Of a DNA stretch of 64,000 bases, positions 53,118 to 61,327 are shown piece after piece (positions within the stretch are counted from its first letter, which is position 1; every line of letters starts with the position of its first letter). The translations under genes were made by a program, and so were the position numbers. The stretch covers positions 124,001-188,000 of the forward strand of contig JBBKVO010000004.1 of assembly GCA_037968475.1 (NCBI GenBank), read 5' to 3'. The notes beneath the pieces were generated by a model. It did no database searches and had not been told where the DNA came from. It was given only the letters and a program-made list of their open reading frames with translations. The DNA comes from SB11 sp037968475 (lineage in GTDB: Bacteria; Bacteroidota; Bacteroidia; UBA8524).

Positions 53118-53765
53118 TCACAAAGTATACGATATACCCACCGAAGCCGTTATTACACGGTTTTTGGTGGTTATATTGGTTTTTACCACATCGGTAAGAC
53201 CGTGTAGGTAGCGTATTTCAGGCATAACATTTATTTCGCCAAAACGAATACGCAAGCCTAAACCACCAATAATACTTTGTGCATTTTTTTCAAAATTTTC
53301 GGTAACGGTGCGGGTAGATGTATAAGGCGCTTGAATAGCATCTTTTGCCGAACCTAAACTTTCGTAGCCGTAACCTCCAAATACATATAGCCCTAAAACT
53401 TTCAACGCTCTAAAATTATATACTAACGATATAGCAGCATCGGTATAGTTTAGTTTACGCACAGCTTCTACTTCAACATTATTACCATCGTAGTAGTTTA
53501 TTAATGCGCCTTTGGGGTTAGACATAATCTCGGCTCGCAAACCAAATTTCTTAAAAATACGCACTTGTGCAAAAGCACCTACCATAATAAAGGTATTATT
53601 TTGGTGCTCTAAAATGCTTGAGTTTTGAAGTGCCCTAAAGTTGGCGTAGTTGGCTCCTATTCGTATGCCTGCTTGTATTTTGGGTAACTTATTTTTTTGC
53701 CCAAAACATAAAAGTGATAAAAGCATAATGGCAGGAAGCAAAATAAATCTCGACCTTTGTATCAT
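53118..53765 (-). CDS. PorT-like/OMP_b-brl_2 outer-membrane beta-barrel protein
   Basis: A 215-residue protein with signal peptide (ending LLCFGQ) and about eight amphipathic strands: AGIRIGANYANFRALQN, TFIMVGAFAQVRIFKKFGLRAEIM, LNYTDAAISLVYNFR, VLGLYVFGGYGYESLG, and a C-terminal VITASVGISYTL. The pattern is that of the OMP_b-brl_2 domain, which includes PorT. PorT itself is a T9SS component, but many homologues are unrelated to it, so the symbol is withheld. Confidence 0.75.
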   Translation of the reverse strand: MIQRSRFILLPAIMLLSLLCFGQKNKLPKIQAGIRIGANYANFRALQNSSILEHQNNTFIMVGAFAQVRIFKKFGLRAEIMSNPKGALINYYDGNNVEVEAVRKLNYTDAAISLVYNFRALKVLGLYVFGGYGYESLGSAKDAIQAPYTSTRTVTENFEKNAQSIIGGLGLRIRFGEINVMPEIRYLHGLTDVVKTNITTKNRVITASVGISYTL

Positions 53766-53845
53766 AATTGGTTACAATTTTATCTATTTCTTTAAACTTT
53801 GGGTAATTTTTTTACCCCCTTATACATATATAAACGATTGTGAAT

Positions 53846-55207
53846 ATGAATTTTGTGTCTAAAAATCCCTACAATGGTGAAATATTTAATAAATACCCTT
53901 CAGCAACACCTGCACAGTTAGAACAAGCTATAAACAAGGCCGATTTTGTATTTAATCACTGGAAAAAACTTAGCTATACACAGCGTGGAGAACATTTTAG
54001 TCGTTTGGCCATTTTGATGAAAGAGCAAATAGATGAATTGGCTAAAACTATTACGCTTGAAATGGGTAAACCATTAAAAGAATCGAAAGCCGAACTGAAT
54101 AAAACAATAGCTTGTTGCAAGTATTATGCTACACAAGCTGAACGATTATTGCAATCGCAACACATACAAGGTGTGGATTTAAAGGCCGAGATATTGTTTC
54201 AACCCCTTGGTGTAATATTTGGCGTTTTCCCTTGGAATTTTCCTTTTTGGCAAGTGTTACGTTTTGCCGTACCTACTCTAATGGCAGGCAATACAGCCAT
54301 TTTTAAGCATTCGCCCAATGTGCCGCAATGTGCACTGCATATTGAACGTTTGTTTTTAGAAGCGGGTTTTCCCGAAGGTGTGTTGCAAAATGTATTTGCC
54401 AATGTTGAGGATGTAGAAAGTATAATAGCTAACCCTAAAATAAAAGCGGTTACGCTAACAGGTAGCGAAAGGGCAGGGGCATCAGTAGCTTCTTTAGCAG
54501 GAAAATACCTTAAAAAAAGTGTGATGGAGCTGGGAGGTAGTGATGCTTTTGTGGTGTTTGAAGATGCCGATATGGAAAAAACAGTGGCGGCTGCATTGCG
54601 CTCACGTTATCAAAATAGCGGGCAAAGTTGTATATCTGCCAAACGTTTTATAGTAAGGCAAGAGGTGGCTGATGAGTTTACCCAAAAATTATTGGCAGGG
54701 GTAAAAAATCTAAAACAAGGCGACCCTATGCAAGAGGGTATAAATATGGGCACGCTTGCCCGCCCTGATTTGGCTGATAAGGTAGAAGAACAATTGAAAC
54801 TAACCTTGCAACAAGGGGCTACTCTTTTGTATGGCGGGACACGCTTGAGTGATGCTGTAGTTGAGCCAACTATAATTACCAATGTACCGCTTAACTCGCC
54901 TGCTTTTACCCAAGAAGTATTTGGCCCCGTAGCACCTATATTTATTGCTAAGAACGACGAAGAGGCACTTGTGCTGGCCAATACTACCATATATGGTTTA
55001 GGCTCATCCGTTTGGACACAAAACCAAGAACGTGCACGCCAATTTGCCGAAGAAATAAATAGCGGTATGGTTTATCTTAACGAAATGGTACACTCTACTC
55101 CTGAATTGCCTTTTGGCGGAATAAATAACTCAGGCTATGGTCGCGAGTTATCTGTTTTTGGTATTACTGAGTTTGTGAATATTAAAGGGATATATAGCAG
55201 CTTATAG
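53846..55207 (+). CDS. NAD(P)-dependent succinate-semialdehyde dehydrogenase-like
   Basis: A 453-residue aldehyde dehydrogenase. The catalytic Cys is in NSGQSCISAKRFIV, the general-base Glu in VMELGGSDAFVV, the NAD-binding Gly region in TLTGSERAGASVASLAG, and EVFGPVAPIF and LPFGGINNSGYGREL are family signatures. The best match by sequence feel is the short succinate-semialdehyde dehydrogenase group, although substrate cannot be proven here. ATG 53846 is preferred over the GTG two codons upstream. Confidence 0.85.
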   Translation: MNFVSKNPYNGEIFNKYPSATPAQLEQAINKADFVFNHWKKLSYTQRGEHFSRLAILMKEQIDELAKTITLEMGKPLKESKAELNKTIACCKYYATQAERLLQSQHIQGVDLKAEILFQPLGVIFGVFPWNFPFWQVLRFAVPTLMAGNTAIFKHSPNVPQCALHIERLFLEAGFPEGVLQNVFANVEDVESIIANPKIKAVTLTGSERAGASVASLAGKYLKKSVMELGGSDAFVVFEDADMEKTVAAALRSRYQNSGQSCISAKRFIVRQEVADEFTQKLLAGVKNLKQGDPMQEGINMGTLARPDLADKVEEQLKLTLQQGATLLYGGTRLSDAVVEPTIITNVPLNSPAFTQEVFGPVAPIFIAKNDEEALVLANTTIYGLGSSVWTQNQERARQFAEEINSGMVYLNEMVHSTPELPFGGINNSGYGRELSVFGITEFVNIKGIYSSL

Positions 55208-55394
55208 TAAATCTAGCCCATAGATTTTTTTAAACATATTTTTCTCAGCCATGATGCAGCTTTTTCATTGTTAAACAAATCTACTTCATGGGGCTTTATG
55301 TATAAACATTAATACCAATTGGTGTATTATGTCTATAAAACAGTAGTGGTTATATAATACCTATTAACATAGGCAACAAATAGTTGCAATACCT

Positions 55395-55402
55395 TATCTT
55401 TG
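55395..55402 (+). promoter_or_regulatory. -7 box for the CHU_C gene
   Basis: TATCTTTG, a perfect TAnnTTTG match, 8 nt before the ATG at 55411. No clear -33 is present. The rest of the 203-bp upstream gap shows only an ACCAATTGGT palindrome (55316-55325). Confidence 0.45.
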
Positions 55403-55410
55403 ATATAAGA

Positions 55411-58400
55411 ATGAGAAAATTTTTAGTTTCGATATTACTCTTTTTGAGTTGTTTGGGATATAGCAGAGCCGATCACGTGGTGGGGTCTGATATTTTATAT
55501 AAATGTTTGGGCAATGGTAAGTACGAGATAATTTTTAAGTTTTATCGCGATTGCAACGGTTGCAACGTTGCCGGTGGCGGTGGTGGTGGTACGGGTGCCA
55601 GTTGTGGCCATCCAGTATTAACCATTACTGGAGCAAACGGAACGTGCAACAATGTTGGATTGGGAAACGTAAATATTACTCGTGTATCAATAACCGATAT
55701 CACACAGCTTTGTGGTAGCTCTAAAAGTGCTTGCGCAGGGGGTACATTCCCTTATGGAATTGAAGAGCATTTATATAAAGGTACTATTGATTTATCGGCG
55801 CGAATAGCATCAGGTTGCTGTAAGTTTAAAATATCAACAACCATTTTTGTACGCTCAACCACTATAACAACAGGTGCAGCCAATCAAGGTTTTTATACAG
55901 AAGCATATATAAATGCTTGTGATAGTATTTGTAATAGCTCGCCCATATATACTAGCCATCCAGTAGCTATTATTTGTGTTGGGCAAGACTTTGTTTTTAA
56001 TAATGGTGCATTAGATACTATTGATGTAGGAGATTCTTTATCGTATGAAATGGCACCTGCCTTTCAGGGAGCTAATAGCCAAGTGAGCTATACAGGTACA
56101 TTTTCAGCAACAAGGCCAATGTCTTTTTTGGGTTCACCAAATATTAATTTGGGTTCGCCTGCGGGTTTTCATCTCGATTCTGTTACTGGAGATTTAAGTT
56201 TTAGACCCACAAAAGTAAATGAAACAGGTGTATTGGTGATTGAGGTAGTTGAGTGGCGAAAGGTAAATGGTATAATGACAGAAGTGGGGCGAACACGGCG
56301 AGATATGCAAGTAATTGTCGTCTCCTGTCCGAATAACAAAATACCTACCATAGCTCCTCCATTTAGTGCCATAGCTTGTGTGGGACAGCAAGTATGTATG
56401 GATATTATTACCGATGACCCAGATAAAAACAGGGATAGTGTTATAATATCATGGAATAGGGGTATCCCTCGCGCTACTTTCACCAATAATAATGGAACTG
56501 TTAGGTTTGCTTCGGGGCAGGTGTGTTGGACTCCTTTAGAAACCGATGTAAGTAATATACCTCATACCTTTACTATTACTGCAAAAGATAATGCTTGCCC
56601 GCTTAGTGGTATAGCCATTAGGGCATTCTCAATCACTGTACGCGAAACACCAAAAGCTACCCGAAGTTTTACACAACTTACCTGTGGTAATGTGATAAAC
56701 AAGGCCGTACCTTTTAAAACATACGCGGGAGGGCTGGATGTTGAACGTATTGTAAAAGATTCGATTGGTAGAACATACTATAATGGGGGTAATAAGCTTA
56801 TTGATACCATACAAATGCGACCGGGGTTAAACGTGGTTACATTAGTACTAAAAACCAAAGCACCTTGTGTTAATGCCTTTGCTGATACTATAATTATTGA
56901 CCCTTATGTGCAGATAGATTTGCCCAACGATACTTTTTTGTGTGAGGGAAGTACAATAAATATCCCCTCAGCAAAAAACTATGGTAAAGCGCCATATCAT
57001 TATTTGTGGAGCACATCAGCAAACGATACCTTACCCACGTTAACAGGTTTTGCACCTACTACTGATACTTCAGTATATTTAACTATAAGCGATGGCGAAG
57101 GCTGTAAACACGCTGATACTATGCACTTTTTGTATAGAACGAAACCATTAATAGCATTAGATACAGGAAAACGTATTTGCTTTAACGAGATTGTAGAACT
57201 TGATGCGGGTAATGATACCTTCCCATCAAAATATACATATTTATGGAATACAGTTCATAACAACCTTCAAGATACATCACGTAAACTCACAGTAAGAGAT
57301 AGTAACTATTATATCGCAACAGTAAAAGATTCAATTGGTTGTACCAATAGCGATACTTTTAAACTGTATGTTAATTATTTGCCTGTATTATTAGGCCCTG
57401 ATAGAAAAATTTGTACCGGAGATACTGCAAAACTAATAGCAGCAGGTGCTGATACGTATAAGTGGTATAAACTTCCCGGTCCTGGTGTGGTAGGGGTAAA
57501 TGCTTTATACAATGAGGTATTGACAACACAAGCTACTTATAGAATAACAGGGACAAAAACCTATGGAGGTGTAACCTGCGAAAATGATGATAGTATTACC
57601 ATAGATATCAATCCGTTACCAATTATAAACTTTACTGCCATACCTGATAAGTGTGAAAAATCGGTGGCATTTAACTTAAATCAAGGTATATCGTTCCCTA
57701 CGATTACATCAGGTACATGGACTTGCCTTGACAACTCCAATTGGGTGCAAAACAATAATTTTTATCCTGATTCTGTAACTGTAACTCATCCTTCGGGCTT
57801 TCAAACCATTAATGTGAAATATGATGTGGTTGATGCCAATGGGTGTAAAAAAGCTGCTGTTACCAGTTTTAGGGTAATTCGCTTACCCGAGGTAAATCTA
57901 CGAGACTCTTCAATATGTGGTGATAAAGGCAAGGTAGATTTGAAACAACTTACTTTAACACCTACTAATGTAGCCCCCGGAACCTGGAAATGGAGTAGCC
58001 AAAATACTACGGCAAACGCAGCACTTGAAGGTGCGGGCTCTAGTACACTATTTAACCTTGCATCAGTACCACAAGGACAAACCTACCCATTATGCTTACA
58101 GGTTACCAACTTATTTGGTTGCCCTAATTCAGCTTGTTTAAATGTTACAGTGCGCAATGTGCCCGTTGTAGAAGCGGGTTTTATATCGCCCAAATGTGAA
58201 AACGATACATTGGTTCATTTAGCAACATCACAAGGGTTAAGCCCTGTTGGCGGAACTTGGCAAAGTTTATCGGGAGGTATTGTAAATACAGATTGGTTCG
58301 ACCCAGCATTAGTTACCGCAGGTTTGCAGCACAAACTTACATACACCTATGATATTCCAAATAATAACTGTCCTGTTTCAGACACGTTGCAAATATTAGT

Positions 58401-59703
58401 AAAACCACGACCTACGGTTATACTAACCCCACCGGCTGATATTTGTGCCAGTGTGGGCACATACAACCTAATGACTGCCGTAGACCTTAAAGGCGGTATT
58501 TGGACGGGTGCAAATACTATTAGTAGCAACGGTAGTTTTAATGCAGGTAATAGTATTGGAACAACCAATTTTAGGTACGATTATACAGCCGCTAATGGTT
58601 GCAAACACTTTGTTACAGGCAATATTAAAGTAGACCCTACACCTACTGTAAAAATTACACCACCTATAGCAGCTTGTGTTGGCGTTCCGCTAAATTTAAG
58701 TTCTGCATATACCAATGCAGGAGGCATAGTATGGGGTAGTAACGGTAATGGTAGTTTTAATAATGCGAACAGTACACAAGCTATATATACGCCTGGTTCT
58801 GCTGATGATGGCTGTATAGACATTAGTTTGGCAACAACAAGTAGCGGGGCTTGCGTGCCTGCTACAGAAACGCTTAATGTGTGCTTTTATCCTATACCTA
58901 CTGTCGATTTTGTTTTAGATCCATTAACAGGTTGCCAACCTTTATTGGTGAATGTTGAAGCGGTTACTGATTTACCAACCAACGCCAAATACGATTGGGA
59001 CTTTGGTGATCCTGCAAATGCAAACAACTCATCTTCATTGTTAAATGCACAGCATATATATAATGATAACGGTACATTTAGTATTAACCTGAAAGTAACT
59101 TCTGAGAGAAATTGTGCAAACAATGCCTCACCTAAAATAGTAATTGTAAATCCCAAGCCTAATGCGGCCATGGATGCTGATTATTGGCTAACTACTGTAT
59201 TGCAAACTAATATTAAGTTTTTAGATAAAACTACTATTGATGCACCCGGAAGCATAGCCAGCTATTTGTGGGAGTTTGGCGACCCTGATAATAATTTCTC
59301 GCCAAAAAGAAATCCAACGTTTGAATATCCTAGTGATACAGGTACATATTTAGTGAGGCTTAAAGTAATATCGGGCGATGGTTGCGAAGATGAGGCACAA
59401 CGTCCATTAGTGGTAATTCCCGAAATTACTGTGTTTATTCCTAATGCCTTTATTCCTGATCGTGCAGGCCAAGCCGCCAACGAACGTTTTTGGGTTACCG
59501 CATACGATTATAAAACCTTTGAAATAAAAATATTTTCACGCTGGGGCGAATTACTATACCAATCAAAAGATATTACCGAAGGTTGGGATGGTAAATACAG
59601 AGGCGAAAGTGTGCAACAAGATGTTTATTTTTATGTAATAAATATTGAAGATTTAAAAGGCAAAGTATTAGACTTTAAAGGAACCATTACCCTACTAAAA
59701 TAG
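55411..59703 (+). CDS. Large secreted protein with PKD domains and gliding-motility (CHU_C) C-terminus
   Basis: A 1430-residue protein. The ATG at 55411 gives a signal peptide (ending YSRA) and follows a -7 box; an in-frame TTG at 55384 would lie upstream of it. The N-terminal third starts DHVVGSDILYKCLGNGKYEIIFKFYRDC and has a Gly run (GGGGGG) near residue 55 and many cysteines (paired CNGC, CCKF). Ig-like and PKD repeats follow (YDWDFGDP ... HIYNDNGTF and YLWEFGDPDNN...). The C-terminus (VFIPNAFIPD ... FEIKIFSRWGELLYQS...GWDGKYRGE...QQDVYFYVINI) is the CHU_C type B domain that directs T9SS secretion and is linked to gliding motility in Bacteroidota. Confidence 0.87.
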   Translation: MRKFLVSILLFLSCLGYSRADHVVGSDILYKCLGNGKYEIIFKFYRDCNGCNVAGGGGGGTGASCGHPVLTITGANGTCNNVGLGNVNITRVSITDITQLCGSSKSACAGGTFPYGIEEHLYKGTIDLSARIASGCCKFKISTTIFVRSTTITTGAANQGFYTEAYINACDSICNSSPIYTSHPVAIICVGQDFVFNNGALDTIDVGDSLSYEMAPAFQGANSQVSYTGTFSATRPMSFLGSPNINLGSPAGFHLDSVTGDLSFRPTKVNETGVLVIEVVEWRKVNGIMTEVGRTRRDMQVIVVSCPNNKIPTIAPPFSAIACVGQQVCMDIITDDPDKNRDSVIISWNRGIPRATFTNNNGTVRFASGQVCWTPLETDVSNIPHTFTITAKDNACPLSGIAIRAFSITVRETPKATRSFTQLTCGNVINKAVPFKTYAGGLDVERIVKDSIGRTYYNGGNKLIDTIQMRPGLNVVTLVLKTKAPCVNAFADTIIIDPYVQIDLPNDTFLCEGSTINIPSAKNYGKAPYHYLWSTSANDTLPTLTGFAPTTDTSVYLTISDGEGCKHADTMHFLYRTKPLIALDTGKRICFNEIVELDAGNDTFPSKYTYLWNTVHNNLQDTSRKLTVRDSNYYIATVKDSIGCTNSDTFKLYVNYLPVLLGPDRKICTGDTAKLIAAGADTYKWYKLPGPGVVGVNALYNEVLTTQATYRITGTKTYGGVTCENDDSITIDINPLPIINFTAIPDKCEKSVAFNLNQGISFPTITSGTWTCLDNSNWVQNNNFYPDSVTVTHPSGFQTINVKYDVVDANGCKKAAVTSFRVIRLPEVNLRDSSICGDKGKVDLKQLTLTPTNVAPGTWKWSSQNTTANAALEGAGSSTLFNLASVPQGQTYPLCLQVTNLFGCPNSACLNVTVRNVPVVEAGFISPKCENDTLVHLATSQGLSPVGGTWQSLSGGIVNTDWFDPALVTAGLQHKLTYTYDIPNNNCPVSDTLQILVKPRPTVILTPPADICASVGTYNLMTAVDLKGGIWTGANTISSNGSFNAGNSIGTTNFRYDYTAANGCKHFVTGNIKVDPTPTVKITPPIAACVGVPLNLSSAYTNAGGIVWGSNGNGSFNNANSTQAIYTPGSADDGCIDISLATTSSGACVPATETLNVCFYPIPTVDFVLDPLTGCQPLLVNVEAVTDLPTNAKYDWDFGDPANANNSSSLLNAQHIYNDNGTFSINLKVTSERNCANNASPKIVIVNPKPNAAMDADYWLTTVLQTNIKFLDKTTIDAPGSIASYLWEFGDPDNNFSPKRNPTFEYPSDTGTYLVRLKVISGDGCEDEAQRPLVVIPEITVFIPNAFIPDRAGQAANERFWVTAYDYKTFEIKIFSRWGELLYQSKDITEGWDGKYRGESVQQDVYFYVINIEDLKGKVLDFKGTITLLK

Positions 59704-59774
59704 ATAGAGATAAAGTATTTGGATGATTATATAAAAGGTACATTTACGGGTTAACCCGTATTTATTACTATTAC

Positions 59775-59808
59775 AGAACACCGTGAGACTTTAGTTTTGC
59801 GGTGTTCT
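59775..59808. terminator. Hairpin after the CHU_C gene
   Basis: A 9-bp perfect stem, AGAACACCG (59775-59783) and CGGTGTTCT (59800-59808), with a 16-nt loop and only a short T-run after it. Terminator function is likely but weakly supported. Confidence 0.5.
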
Positions 59809-59859
59809 TGTTAATGGAGCTATAGAGGAATCTGCCAAGCATTGGTACACAATACTTGG

Positions 59860-59867
59860 TATATTTG
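59860..59867 (+). promoter_or_regulatory. -7 box for ung
   Basis: TATATTTG, a perfect TAnnTTTG match, 26 nt before the ATG at 59894. No good -33. Confidence 0.45.
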
Positions 59868-59893
59868 ATTTTTAGAATACACCTTTAGATACG

Positions 59894-60583
59894 ATGAATA
59901 CGACTAACAATATACCTATTGAATTGGAAGAAGGGTGGCTAAACCAATTGGTTCTTGAGTTTAGCAAGACTTATTTTATGAATCTTACAGATTTTCTATT
60001 GCAAGAAAGAGCCAATTACACCATTTACCCTCCAAATAAACTAATTTTAAATGCCTTTAATTTAACGCCTTACGACAATGTAAAAGTTGTTTTGCTTGGC
60101 CAAGACCCTTACCATGGGGCAGGGCAGGCACATGGGCTTTGTTTTTCAGTACAGAAGGGCATTAAACAACCGCCATCGTTGGTTAATATATTTAAAGAGA
60201 TAAAAGCTGATTTAGAAATACCAATGTCGGCCGCAAGTGGCAATTTAGAAAACTGGGCAAAGCAGGGTTTACTAATGTTAAATGCTTCACTCACTGTTAG
60301 GGCAGGGCAAGCTGGCTCGCATCAAGGTAAAGGATGGGAGACTTTTACCGATGGCATTATTAGCCAACTATCGGCCAACAAACAAGGATTGGTTTTTTTG
60401 TTATGGGGCAGGTTTGCTCAAAACAAAGCTCAACTAATTGATGGAACAAAACACCTGATATTAACAGCCGCACACCCTTCACCATTTTCGGCTTATAATG
60501 GTTTTTTCGGGTGCAAACACTTTTCCAAAACCAATCAATACCTTGTGCAAAATGGTAAACAGCCAATTGATTGGCATATTTAG
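59894..60583 (+). CDS. ung: Uracil-DNA glycosylase
   Basis: A 229-residue family 1 UDG that removes uracil from DNA. The catalytic water-activating Asp is in VVLLGQDPYHGAGQAHGLCFSV (about residues 59-80), LLMLNASLTV carries the uracil-recognition Asn, and the intercalation loop is AAHPSPFSA. GKGWETFTDGII is also conserved. Length and motifs are those of standard UNG. It is convergent to the OmpA/TPR lipoprotein across a 744-bp repeat-rich gap. Confidence 0.95.
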   Translation: MNTTNNIPIELEEGWLNQLVLEFSKTYFMNLTDFLLQERANYTIYPPNKLILNAFNLTPYDNVKVVLLGQDPYHGAGQAHGLCFSVQKGIKQPPSLVNIFKEIKADLEIPMSAASGNLENWAKQGLLMLNASLTVRAGQAGSHQGKGWETFTDGIISQLSANKQGLVFLLWGRFAQNKAQLIDGTKHLILTAAHPSPFSAYNGFFGCKHFSKTNQYLVQNGKQPIDWHI

Positions 60584-60605
60584 ATTATAGATTAAAATCA
60601 ACAGA

Positions 60606-61200
60606 CAACTTCTACCACCCTCAGTCCCTAATTATCTACACTTAACCCTAAAAGGAGTGGAGCCACTCCACTGCCCTTTGAATTTCTTACGTATTTTTTC
60701 AAAACTGTAAGCACTGCATTGTATCTCTTGTGAGTATCTATACCTTGATACACGTGGGTAATTTTTTAGTTAACTCACCCCAAATAATGAGTTTAGTATC
60801 GACTTTCATAATTCCCCCTCTCTTTTTTTAGAGAGGGGCGCAGTGATGCGGTTGCTGCGTTCCTATAAAATTGGGGTGAGTTAAAATTTCAAGTTACTTA
60901 TAAATAAGCATAGCAACCATGCAAACTTGCTAAGCAATAGGATTTGAAATCCTATTCTGTTAAGATAACTACCCCATAGGGGGACTTAAGTCCCCCTATG
61001 GGGTGCATATACCTTGTTACACGTATGGATGTTTTTCAGTTAACTCACCCTAAATAATGAGTTTAGTATCGACTTTCATAATTTTTGTAAGAGAGGGGCA
61101 CAGTTATGTGATTCAGATTTACTGATAAACATGGGATGAAAAAGAACAATGCACTTCACTGTCCGCGAGCGGACGCTCGAGCCAGCTTTTAATTGATAAA
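60606..61200 (+). repeat. Composite repeat region, copy C of the dispersed repeat with insertion-like middle
   Basis: Most of the 744-bp convergent gap 60584-61327. The left part (60606-60738) matches copy B at 41945-42080 (ACCACCCTCAGTCCCT, AGCCACTCCACTGCCCTTTG). The right part (61128-61200) is the inverted counterpart of 19855-19950. Between them lies about 390 bp absent from copies A and B: two direct repeats of about 100 bp (60739-60851 and 61008-61110) flanking the palindrome cassette. The right part has overlapping perfect hairpins GTCCGC-GA-GCGGAC (61161-61174) and GAGCG-GA-CGCTC (61167-61178). No gene is seen. Confidence 0.75.
60936..61004. repeat. Palindrome cassette, copy 3 (34-bp perfect palindrome plus short hairpin)
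   Basis: Hairpin AATAGGATTT/AAATCCTATT (60936-60956) followed by a perfect 34-bp palindrome (60971-61004) with the same GACTTAAGTC centre as copies 1 and 2 but entirely different arms (ACCCCATAGGG). The downstream short hairpin is absent; a direct repeat begins at 61008 instead. Confidence 0.88.
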
Positions 61201-61276
61201 ATAAAATTATTGAAACACAAAAAATGCGTGTCGCTTAATCAGAACCCAGATTAACGGTAAACTCTAGTCCAATAAA

Positions 61277-61305
61277 AAAGCCCCGTGATTTTATCACGGG
61301 GCTTT
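61277..61305. terminator. Bidirectional terminator after the OmpA/TPR gene
   Basis: A perfect 13-bp stem (AAAGCCCCGTGAT with ATCACGGGGCTTT) around a 3-nt TTT loop, with an A-run before it and T-rich flank after it. It lies 22 bp from the stop of the minus-strand gene. Confidence 0.9.
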
Positions 61306-61327
61306 ATATATATAACTAAGTCAGTTC

